Made by a program: the position numbers and the translations under genes
DNA from: Cellvibrionaceae bacterium
Lineage (GTDB): Bacteria; Pseudomonadota; Gammaproteobacteria; Pseudomonadales; Cellvibrionaceae
Length of the DNA stretch: 64,000 bases
Reading direction: 5' to 3'
Assembly: GCA_021151525.1 (NCBI GenBank)
Contig: JAGKXD010000006.1
Span: forward strand, 22,004 to 86,003
Shown: positions 51,487-59,494 of the stretch, in pieces
How positions within the stretch are numbered: the first letter of the stretch is position 1
How the letters are laid out: the number at the start of each line of letters is the position of its first letter
Notes under the pieces: generated by a model
Databases searched by the model: none
Seen by the model: the letters and a program-made list of their open reading frames with translations, nothing else
What the model was told of the DNA's origin: nothing

Positions 51487-52690
51487 GGATAGCCCCCTCC
51501 ATTGTACGCGGCAAGCCAATGGATAAGAGCGCGGCTACCGCAATAAAAATAGCTGACATCCACAAACAAGCCACCAAACCTGATGACTGATAAATCCAAC
51601 CCGAAAGAAGCGTTCCAATTAAGCGCCCCAAGGCGTTGGCCATGTAATAAAAACCAACATCCAAAGATGCGCCATCTGCTTTGGCATAATTCACAATTAA
51701 ATAACTGTGTAGCGATGAGTTAATGGCAAACAAAATACCGAACACACTCAACCCAAACATTAGCACTGCAGTCACTGGTGCAAGGTTACTCAGAGCAAAC
51801 GCAATTACAGCTGTGGCGATAGCCAATATTGACGCCCACCAAAATGCACTGCGCCCATCGGGAGTTTTTCCGCCTACTTTTCCTGTAATGAATGGTGCTG
51901 CTGATTGCACTATGCCGTAGCCAATAACCCACAGCGATAAAAACCCGCCAACCCACCAAAAACTCCAACCGAATTGAGTACTTAAAAAGACGGGTAGCGC
52001 TACTACAAACCAAATGTCGCGCGCGCCAAATAAAAATAAGCGCGCTGCCGATAACATATTAATAGCGCGACTTTTAGAAAAAATTTCTGAAAACTTGGGT
52101 TTGCTTTTCGCTTTACCTAAATCCTGCTGCAGTAAACATAAACTCGCCAGCCAAATAATACCAAGCACGGCAGCCATGGCTAATACAGAATTTTTAAAGC
52201 CGACTAATGTCAGCAGTGCCCCCCCTAGAAAAAACCCCACGCCTTTGAGTGCATTTTTAGAGCCCGTTAGTAATGCAATCCATTTAAAGAGTTTTCCCTG
52301 TTGACTTGCAGACACGAGACCTTTAATAGAACTTTTTGCGCTCATTTTATTGAGATCTTTCGCAATGCCCGACAAAGCTTGTGTACTCATAACCAAGGGC
52401 ACACTTAACCAGTGGGTTGGCACAGCGAGCATAAGCAAGGCGACAACTTGCAGCGCCAAGCCAATATTCATAGTGCGATTCAAACCAATACGCGCGCCGA
52501 GATAGCCGCCGAATAAATTAGTGATCACGCCAAATATTTCGTAAAACAAAAACAAGGCAGCAATATTCAACGGGCTGTAGCCCTGCTGATGAAAATGCAA
52601 AACCACCAACATACGCAATGCGCCGTCGGTTAAGGTAAAGGCCCAGTAGTTACCGGTAATAAGTGCGTATTGGCGGATTGCTATATTCAT
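51473..52690 (-). CDS. arsJ: Organoarsenical MFS exporter ArsJ
   Basis: A 405-residue MFS protein with about twelve membrane segments, starting MNIAIRQYALITGNYWAFTLTDGALR, as in ArsJ. It exports 1-arseno-3-phosphoglycerate, the unstable product made from arsenate by the partner GAPDH; arsenate is released outside. ATG 52690 has GAGG 9 bases upstream; ATG 52696 is an alternative. A short REP-like palindrome lies between it and the gapdh gene. Confidence 0.93.
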   Translation of the reverse strand: MNIAIRQYALITGNYWAFTLTDGALRMLVVLHFHQQGYSPLNIAALFLFYEIFGVITNLFGGYLGARIGLNRTMNIGLALQVVALLMLAVPTHWLSVPLVMSTQALSGIAKDLNKMSAKSSIKGLVSASQQGKLFKWIALLTGSKNALKGVGFFLGGALLTLVGFKNSVLAMAAVLGIIWLASLCLLQQDLGKAKSKPKFSEIFSKSRAINMLSAARLFLFGARDIWFVVALPVFLSTQFGWSFWWVGGFLSLWVIGYGIVQSAAPFITGKVGGKTPDGRSAFWWASILAIATAVIAFALSNLAPVTAVLMFGLSVFGILFAINSSLHSYLIVNYAKADGASLDVGFYYMANALGRLIGTLLSGWIYQSSGLVACLWMSAIFIAVAALLSIGLPRTMEGAIHESR

Positions 52691-52704
52691 AAGCATTTAC
52701 CTCG

Positions 52705-52732
52705 TAGCCCGTATGGAGCGCAGCGCAATGCG
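52705..52732. repeat. REP-like palindrome in the ars operon
   Basis: CCCGTATGGAGCGCAGCGCA, continuing ATGCGGG, matches the doublet at 24790-24842. It sits between gapdh and arsJ inside the operon and may form an RNA hairpin. Confidence 0.6.
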
Positions 52733-52760
52733 GGAACAACTCCATACCCAATTAAATCCA

Positions 52761-53765
52761 TCACGCCAACCCAACCAACTTCGCCAACTCCGCTGTTCGA
52801 TTCGCGTAACCCCATTCGTTGTCGTACCACGCGTAAATTTTTACTTGGGTTTTGTTTATCACCATTGTTGATAGCGCATCCACAATTGACGAACGCGGAT
52901 CACCGCAGTAATCATTAGAAACCAGCGGCAAGTCTTCGTAGCCGAGAATATTTTTTAATTCATTTTCGCTAGCCGATTTTAAAATTGCATTCACCTCCTC
53001 CACTGTTGTTTCGCGTTCAATCTCAAACACACAATCAGTAAGCGATGCGTTAGCTAAGGGCACGCGCACAGCATGGCCATTCAATCTGCCGCGCAACTCG
53101 GGAAAAATTTCCGCAATCGCCGTGGCCGAGCCTGTAGTGGTAGGAATTAAATTTGAACCTGATGAACGCGCGCGGCGCAAATCTTTATGCGGTTGATCCA
53201 ATATACTTTGGGTGTTGGTTAAGTTGTGAATAGTAGTGATTGAGCCGTGGCGAATACCTAATTTTTCGTGAATCACTTTAACGATGGGAGCCAAACAATT
53301 GGTAGTGCACGATGCAGCAGTCACTATGCGATGCTCAGCAGAATTAAATAAATGCTGATTCACCCCCATCACAATATTTAGTGCACCCGCTTCTTTCACC
53401 GGCGCACTCACAACAACACGTTTTACACCTTGTTCTAAATAGGCTTGTAACAAAGCAACACTTCTCATTTTACCGCTGCATTCAACCACCACATCACACG
53501 CAGACCAATCGGTTTCAGCAATTGTTTTATTTGTGGTTACTTTTATGTTGTGATCCTTAATTAACAGAAAATCTCCATCTACATTTACCGCTTCCGGCAA
53601 TGTGCCTTGAATGGAATCAAACTTTAACAAGTGCGCAAAAGTTTCAGCATCGCCTGCAGGGTCATTAATTTGTACAAATTCAAATTCTGGCCACCTATAA
53701 GAAGCGCGCAGCACCAAACGACCAATGCGCCCGAAACCATTAATTCCGACTTTGATTTTTTTCAT
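52761..53765 (-). CDS. ArsJ-associated glyceraldehyde-3-phosphate dehydrogenase
   Basis: A 334-residue GAPDH with the NAD motif INGFGRIGRLVLR and the active-site Cys in ASCTTNCLAP. In arsJ operons this paralogue uses arsenate in place of phosphate and makes 1-arseno-3-phosphoglycerate for export by ArsJ. The metabolic GAPDH is expected elsewhere in the genome. It lies 16 bases after arsR and is the second gene of the operon. Confidence 0.94.
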   Translation of the reverse strand: MKKIKVGINGFGRIGRLVLRASYRWPEFEFVQINDPAGDAETFAHLLKFDSIQGTLPEAVNVDGDFLLIKDHNIKVTTNKTIAETDWSACDVVVECSGKMRSVALLQAYLEQGVKRVVVSAPVKEAGALNIVMGVNQHLFNSAEHRIVTAASCTTNCLAPIVKVIHEKLGIRHGSITTIHNLTNTQSILDQPHKDLRRARSSGSNLIPTTTGSATAIAEIFPELRGRLNGHAVRVPLANASLTDCVFEIERETTVEEVNAILKSASENELKNILGYEDLPLVSNDYCGDPRSSIVDALSTMVINKTQVKIYAWYDNEWGYANRTAELAKLVGLA

Positions 53766-53781
53766 ATTTTCCTCTTAATGA

Positions 53782-54120
53782 TTAGCAACAACGATTAGGG
53801 CGATCTTGCATTGCACACAAACGCTGATGATTTTCAGCCAACCATTCTTGATTGGCATCCAACATGGTGTTCAACATGCCTTTCACCCATTCTGGTAATT
53901 CGGGATGCAAGCGATAGTAAATCCACTGACCTTGGCGGCGATCTGCCAAGACACCAGATTCACGCAAAAGCGCAAGGTGACGGGAAATTTTGGGCTGAAT
54001 TTCATCGAGTGCGCAGGTGAGTTCGCATACGCAAAGCTCTTGCTCGCGAGCAACTAAAAGCGCAATACGCGCACGCGTTGAGTCAGACAGGGTTTTACAA
54101 ATAAGGTCGGGGGTAAACAT
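53782..54120 (-). CDS. arsR: Arsenic-responsive repressor ArsR
   Basis: A 112-residue winged-helix repressor. The As(III)-binding CxC element is ELCVCEL at the DNA-recognition helix, followed by KISRHLALLRESGVL. It binds the operon promoter and is released by arsenite. The start is ATG 54120; an upstream in-frame start at 54159 is not supported. Additional Cys residues are at the C-terminus (NRCC). Confidence 0.95.
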   Translation of the reverse strand: MFTPDLICKTLSDSTRARIALLVAREQELCVCELTCALDEIQPKISRHLALLRESGVLADRRQGQWIYYRLHPELPEWVKGMLNTMLDANQEWLAENHQRLCAMQDRPNRCC

Positions 54121-54142
54121 GCGTTGAGCACCTAGACAGCCT

Positions 54143-54182
54143 ACATATACGAAAATCAATATATATGAATTTTCGTATATGT
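54143..54182 (-). promoter_or_regulatory. ArsR operator
   Basis: A perfect 14-base inverted repeat, ACATATACGAAAAT / ATTTTCGTATATGT, with a 12-base AT-rich spacer. It lies 22 bases upstream of the arsR start, the expected place for autorepression. Confidence 0.85.
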
Positions 54183-54243
54183 AAACAAATGCTAGGTGCC
54201 GTCAGGGCATTTTTAGTTCAAACAGCGGAGAGTGGATTGAGGA

Positions 54244-54567
54244 TTAGCGCTCAAGCAAGGCCAGTTTATTGGGCACCTTGTTCCATTTTTCGTGGTCTTC
54301 CAGGGCATCTTTCACTATAGAGATTTCCGGCCAAACCTGCGCCAGCTCAGCATTGAGTTCGATAAAGAGTTTTTGGTCCTCAGGCACATCATCCTCTTCA
54401 AAAATTGCACCTATAGGGCATTCCACCGGGCACAAGTTGCAATCGATACAAGAGACGGGATCAATCACTAGAAAGTTGGGGCCTTCTCTGAACGCATCGG
54501 TCGGGCAAACTGCAACACAGGTGGTGTGTTTGCATTTGATGCAGTTTTCAGTAACAACAAAGGGCAT
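54244..54567 (-). CDS. fdxA: Ferredoxin FdxA (7Fe type)
   Basis: A 107-residue seven-iron ferredoxin. Cys motifs CIKCKHTTCVAVCP and CIDCNLCPVECP bind a [3Fe-4S] and a [4Fe-4S] cluster. It is a low-potential electron carrier with unknown partner. ATG 54567 has GGAG 6 bases upstream. In Pseudomonas fdxA is near rpoS/mutS, so its place beside ars genes is different. Confidence 0.95.
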   Translation of the reverse strand: MPFVVTENCIKCKHTTCVAVCPTDAFREGPNFLVIDPVSCIDCNLCPVECPIGAIFEEDDVPEDQKLFIELNAELAQVWPEISIVKDALEDHEKWNKVPNKLALLER

Positions 54568-54793
54568 AGCCAGCTCCATCACACAGGAATAATTCCTGTC
54601 ACTCTATAAAAAAAATCAATATCTGTAAAACTGATTATATTTATATGCAGTATCACTTTCACTGATAACCCTCATAAACAATTACTTATTCCCGTTTTTC
54701 TTTTTGACGACAAAAAATTTGGTTTTTCGACATAAAGCCGTAACAAATGATGTTTATGGTGACAGTATCCTTCAATCACTCCGGACGCTTATC

Positions 54794-56194
54794 ATGAATA
54801 ATTCCTTTAAAAGTTTGGCGCTCATAAGCCTTTTCTCAACGCTTAGCCTCAGCACTCAAGCGGCACCTCTTCTCCTTGGTATTGGTAGCATCAGCGGTTC
54901 TACCGACAAATCTGGCCTTACCGGCACACTTGAAAGTGGCGTTAGCGCCAGTGTGTTTGGCGGCTTGGGCTCAGGTTTAGCTTATGCGGGCAACAACACC
55001 TTCATCGCGTTGCCAGATCGCGGCCCGAATGCGCAACCCTACACCAACGGCGCTGCCGTCGATAACACAACCTCTTATATTTCGCGTTTCCAAACCTTGA
55101 ATATGCAGTTGACCGCAAACAGCAGCGGCTTACCGTTCAGTATTACCCCAACACTGACTAGCACCACCTTGCTTTACAGCTCCACCGCATTGAATTACGG
55201 CGTAAACGGCGCTCCGGCGCAAAACGATGCAAACCATTTTTACTTCAGCGGTCGCTCAGATAACTTTGCAGGTAGCGATTCAACAAACCCCAACAATGCA
55301 CGCCTTGACCCTGAATCAATTCGTGTTTCTAACGATGGGAAAAGCGTTTTCATTTCCGATGAATACGGCCCATACGTTTATCAATTCGATCGCGCTACCG
55401 GCGAACGTATTAAAACCTTTGCATTGCCTAGCGATTTAGCGATCAGCAATCTAGCATCAACTGAAACTGCCGAAATCAGCGGAAATACCGCTGGCCGCAC
55501 CACCAACAAAGGTATGGAAGGCTTAGCAATTACTCCAGACGGCACCACTTTAGTTGGCATAATGCAAGCTCCATTACTGCAAGACACCAACAAAGTTGTG
55601 CGCATTGTAACGGTAGACATAGCGTCAGGCGCGACGCACGAATTTGCTTATCAACTCACCAATGGTTCAGGTGTTAGCGAAATCGTTGCGCTCAACAATC
55701 ACGAATTTTTAGTGGATGAACGCGACGGCAAAGGCTTGGGTGACAACAGTAATGCGGCTGTTAAACAAGTTTTCAAAATTGATTTGAACAGCGCACAAGA
55801 AGTTACTGGAATGTCTGGTGATCTTTCATCCAAAGCAGTAAGCAAATCACTCACTTTGGATGTAAAAAATTTACTGGTAGGTGCAGGTATAGCAGCGCAA
55901 GACATCCCCGCTAAAATAGAAGGCATGACATTTGGCGATGATATTGTATTTAACAACCAAACCTTGCATACCCTGTGGATTTCAAACGACAACGATTTCC
56001 TAAACACAATTACCGACAGCAAACATCCACAAGGCTTCAGCAATCCAAATAACTTCTACGTATTTGGTTTCAGCGATGCTGACCTGCAAAATTATGTAGC
56101 GCAAAAAATTAGTGTTGATGTACCCGAACCCACATCTGCCATGCTGTGCTTATTAGGTTTATTTGGCATAAGTGTTTTACGCCGCAAGAAATAA
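54794..56194 (+). CDS. PEP-CTERM esterase-like/phytase-like secreted protein
   Basis: A 466-residue exported protein with a signal peptide (LALISLFSTLSLSTQA), a beta-propeller-like body with the phytase-like esterase (PF13449-type) segments IALPDRGPNAQPY, LDPESIRVSNDGKSVFISDEYGP and NKGMEGLAITPDGTTL, and a C-terminal PEP-CTERM sorting signal (VPEPTSAMLC, helix, LRRKK). PEP-CTERM proteins are processed by an exosortase and usually linked to exopolysaccharide. No exosortase gene is in the window. The substrate is not known. ATG 54794 is chosen ahead of an upstream start at 54704 because the signal peptide follows it directly. Confidence 0.85.
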   Translation: MNNSFKSLALISLFSTLSLSTQAAPLLLGIGSISGSTDKSGLTGTLESGVSASVFGGLGSGLAYAGNNTFIALPDRGPNAQPYTNGAAVDNTTSYISRFQTLNMQLTANSSGLPFSITPTLTSTTLLYSSTALNYGVNGAPAQNDANHFYFSGRSDNFAGSDSTNPNNARLDPESIRVSNDGKSVFISDEYGPYVYQFDRATGERIKTFALPSDLAISNLASTETAEISGNTAGRTTNKGMEGLAITPDGTTLVGIMQAPLLQDTNKVVRIVTVDIASGATHEFAYQLTNGSGVSEIVALNNHEFLVDERDGKGLGDNSNAAVKQVFKIDLNSAQEVTGMSGDLSSKAVSKSLTLDVKNLLVGAGIAAQDIPAKIEGMTFGDDIVFNNQTLHTLWISNDNDFLNTITDSKHPQGFSNPNNFYVFGFSDADLQNYVAQKISVDVPEPTSAMLCLLGLFGISVLRRKK

Positions 56195-56220
56195 CGAATA
56201 AGTAACACGCTTTATTGCCA

Positions 56221-56256
56221 ACACAAAACCCGCTCTGCGGGTTTTGTGCTTTTTGT
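56221..56256 (+). terminator. Terminator after the PEP-CTERM gene
   Basis: A strong stem ACACAAAACCCGC-TCT-GCGGGTTTTGTG is followed by CTTTTTG. Confidence 0.87.
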
Positions 56257-56358
56257 AACCCCTCAACTCACTTGCTCTGATCAATTCTTGAACTAGGCTT
56301 AGCGTAAGGTAGCGCATTGTAGGGCGCATCAACCTAGCCTACGGATTGAATCGCATTC

Positions 56359-57516
56359 ATGAACATCACACAAATACATCTACAAAAAATGACTGATCTC
56401 GATACTCAACTCGCGCCCCTCCGCGAGCTGAGCCCGCAACTTATTATCCTTTTCGGCTCAGTTGCATTTTTCGAATCGCCACAGCTTACTCAAGCGCTCA
56501 AAGCGCTAGTTCCCACATGTGAAATTTTAGGTTGCTCAACCGCTGGAGAAATTGCCGTCGATCGCGTTTACGATAACAGCTGTATTCTCACTGCAATACA
56601 TTTTGAGCGCACGCAAATTAAAACCGTCACCACCGCAATTACTAGCATGGACGATTCTTTTGCGGCGGGCGCGCGCTTAGGCTCAGAACTTCCAACCGAA
56701 AACCTCACTGGAATTTTACTGCTTGGAACAGGTGTATCTATTAACGGGAGTGCGCTCATTGCCGGTATGGAATCGCAGCTTCCTGCGGGGATTCGCATAT
56801 CGGGCGGTTTAGCAGCAGATGCTGGCGCATTCAAACAAACATGGACACTCGGTCCAGCGGGGAATAGCGATCATCATATAGTGGCTGTTGGCCTTTACGG
56901 TCAGCATGTGCAACTCAGTTACGGTACTTTTGCAGGGTGGGAACCCTTTGGTCCCGCACGCAAAGTCACTCGTTGCGATGGCAATGTTCTGTATGAGTTA
57001 GACGGCAGCCGCGCACTGGATATTTACAAGCGTTACCTTGGCGATTACGCAAAAGACCTGCCCGGTTCAGGCTTATTGTTTCCCTTTGCCATGCTTAATA
57101 GCGCGCAAGAAAAGCACGGTATATTTCGCACCATTCTTGCGGTTAATGAAGCAGAAGGATCACTCACACTTGCAGGTGATATAGATCCCAATGGCTATTT
57201 GGAGCTCATGCACTCGAGCACAGAAAAGCTCATCAATGGCGCCGAAACGGCTGCAAAAACTGCATTTAAAAATCACCCATCCAAAAACCCTACCCTCAAC
57301 AATAGCCTCGCAATTTTAGTGAGCTGTATTGGCCGTAAGTTAGTAATGGGTGACCGAATTGATGAGGAAGTAGAAGCCGTTGCAAACACACTAGGGAAAA
57401 ACACAACGATTACCGGTTACTATTCGAATGGAGAAATTGCAGGCACCGAATTTCACCCGAGCTGCCAATTGCACAATCAAACCATGACGATTACCTGGAT
57501 AAGTGAATTGCCGTGA
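56359..57516 (+). CDS. FIST domain sensory protein
   Basis: A 385-residue cytosolic protein with FIST_N (about 25-200: EILGCSTAGEI and RISGGLAADAG) and FIST_C domains (about 220-370: ALDIYKRYLGDYAKDLP and ITGYYSNGEIAG). FIST domains are thought to bind small ligands such as amino acids and pass a signal to kinases or cyclases. The next gene, 10 bases on, is a histidine kinase, so they likely work as a pair. Confidence 0.92.
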   Translation: MNITQIHLQKMTDLDTQLAPLRELSPQLIILFGSVAFFESPQLTQALKALVPTCEILGCSTAGEIAVDRVYDNSCILTAIHFERTQIKTVTTAITSMDDSFAAGARLGSELPTENLTGILLLGTGVSINGSALIAGMESQLPAGIRISGGLAADAGAFKQTWTLGPAGNSDHHIVAVGLYGQHVQLSYGTFAGWEPFGPARKVTRCDGNVLYELDGSRALDIYKRYLGDYAKDLPGSGLLFPFAMLNSAQEKHGIFRTILAVNEAEGSLTLAGDIDPNGYLELMHSSTEKLINGAETAAKTAFKNHPSKNPTLNNSLAILVSCIGRKLVMGDRIDEEVEAVANTLGKNTTITGYYSNGEIAGTEFHPSCQLHNQTMTITWISELP

Positions 57517-57526
57517 GTATTGATTA

Positions 57527-59374
57527 ATGCATCCGTCACTTGCCCGACAACTACGACGACTTTGCCACGTTGAATCTGACGCGGAGTTGGCACAGCACTT
57601 AGGTAACTTGCAATCGGCAAACTTAGCGCCAGAACTTCAGCTGTTTGTTAAGGGCTTAAGCGAATTTTTTCAGCGTGTTGATGCCACCTATGAACAAAAT
57701 GATCGCGATTTAATGCTTCGCACTCGCAGCCTTGAATTAAGCTCAACCGAATTAAATGATATCAATCAAAAAATGCGTCAGGACATTGCGAGCCGTAATC
57801 GCGTTCTTCAACTTGTGCGCGATGCAGCTAGCAAACTTTTGGATCAAAGTGAGCATGTACATAGCATTCCAAAAACAGATGATCTTGAAGGCTTTACATC
57901 GCTCTTAGCAACACTGATAGAACAACAAGAACAACGCCGCCTCGAGCTATTTAATCAACGTTTTGCTATGGATCAACATGCGATTGTCAGCATTACCGAT
58001 ACGTGCGGCGTTATTCAGTATGTCAATGACAAATTTTGTGATATTAGCGGCTACAGCCGTGAAGAGCTGATTGGCAAAACACATTGCATCGTTAACTCAA
58101 AAACACACAGCACGGAGTTTTTTCAACACTTATGGGCAACCGTTAGCGCAGGAAAAGTCTGGCGTAACGAAATCTGCAACAAAACTCGCAACGGAAAACT
58201 CTACTGGGTAGACAGTACTATTGTGCCGTTTTTAGAAGATTCTGGTAGGCCTTACCAATACATTAGTATTCGTACCGACATCACTGAACGCAAACACATG
58301 GCCGAAAAAATTTTGGCCAGCGAAAAACAATATCGCGCGCTGGTAGAAACTGTGCGCGAAGTCATTTTCCAAATGAATCACGATGGGCAACTCACTTTTT
58401 TAAACCCCGCCTGGGAAGATATTACGCGCTTCACAATTTTAGAAACGCTCGGAAAAAATTTTTTAGATTTCATTCATCACGATGATCTCGACAATGCCTT
58501 CAACATACTTCAACAATTTCACAATTATGATATTACTTCCTACAAGGGCGAATTACGTTTCTACAACAAAAAAGATCACCCCTGCTGGCTTGAGTTGACA
58601 CTTCAAAGCGAATACGATGAAGAAACCAACTTGCTATCATTTACCGGCACACTCAACGACATCACTGAACGCCGACGCATCGCCCAAGTACAATCAGAAT
58701 TTGTTTCGGTTGTGAGCCACGAACTGCGTACACCTATTACGTCAATTCGCGGCGCACTTGGATTATTGGATGCTGGCATGGCGGGCAGCATTGAAGAGGA
58801 GCCCTCAAAACTTATCAAAATTGCCTACAAAAATAGTCAGCGCTTGGCGGTTCTCGTCAATGATATTTTAGACATGGAAAAACTCATGGCCGGAAAAATG
58901 AGTTTCAAATTGGAGCAGATTAATTTAATTTCACTCGCCGATCTTGCCATTGAAACCAACAGTGCTTACGCCCAAACCTACAATACATGCTTCGTGTTGT
59001 GCGAGCGCCCAACAGATGCCATGGTACTTGCGGATGCCGATAGACTTATGCAAGTCATGAGCAATTTGTTATCCAATGCGGCTAAATTTTCTCCCCCCAA
59101 AGTCGCCGTAGAAATATCCATTACCAACACCGAAACTCACACAAAATATGCCGTGCGCGATTACGGCTCAGGCATACCTGTAGAATTTCAATCTCGCGTC
59201 TTTAGCGCCTTTGCCCAAGCAGATAGCTCCGATACTCGCAAACAGGGCGGCACAGGGCTCGGGCTTAAAATTAGCAAAAACTTAATCGAAAAAATGGGCG
59301 GAACTATCGGCTTTGAAACCGAGCTAGGGGTAGGAACCTGCTTTTGGTTCAGCCTACCCCTGATCTCTGGTTGA
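57527..59374 (+). CDS. PAS-PAS histidine kinase linked to FIST
   Basis: A 615-residue soluble kinase. After an N-terminal helical region (1-140) come two PAS domains (about 145-265, VSITDTCGVIQYVNDKFCDI; and 270-385, LTFLNPAWEDITRF), HisKA with SVVSHELRTPITS near 394, and HATPase with NLLSNAAKF, DYGSGIP and GGTGLGLKI. It lacks membrane segments, so the signal comes from the cytosol, perhaps the FIST partner. No receiver or regulator gene is adjacent. Confidence 0.92.
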   Translation: MHPSLARQLRRLCHVESDAELAQHLGNLQSANLAPELQLFVKGLSEFFQRVDATYEQNDRDLMLRTRSLELSSTELNDINQKMRQDIASRNRVLQLVRDAASKLLDQSEHVHSIPKTDDLEGFTSLLATLIEQQEQRRLELFNQRFAMDQHAIVSITDTCGVIQYVNDKFCDISGYSREELIGKTHCIVNSKTHSTEFFQHLWATVSAGKVWRNEICNKTRNGKLYWVDSTIVPFLEDSGRPYQYISIRTDITERKHMAEKILASEKQYRALVETVREVIFQMNHDGQLTFLNPAWEDITRFTILETLGKNFLDFIHHDDLDNAFNILQQFHNYDITSYKGELRFYNKKDHPCWLELTLQSEYDEETNLLSFTGTLNDITERRRIAQVQSEFVSVVSHELRTPITSIRGALGLLDAGMAGSIEEEPSKLIKIAYKNSQRLAVLVNDILDMEKLMAGKMSFKLEQINLISLADLAIETNSAYAQTYNTCFVLCERPTDAMVLADADRLMQVMSNLLSNAAKFSPPKVAVEISITNTETHTKYAVRDYGSGIPVEFQSRVFSAFAQADSSDTRKQGGTGLGLKISKNLIEKMGGTIGFETELGVGTCFWFSLPLISG

Positions 59375-59494
59375 AAGTCATAGGCTGGCGGGGCGATCAT
59401 CAATGATTAATACCCCTACAAAACACTGGCCTATATTCATCACCCCATTTCTGGGACAATGATCGCCAGTTTTTTTATGCAGTAGTCCCCATCT

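Noticed and set aside
52761..53765. Central glycolytic GAPDH
   Set aside because: Its place between arsR and arsJ marks it as the arsenate-detoxification paralogue; a metabolic copy is expected elsewhere.
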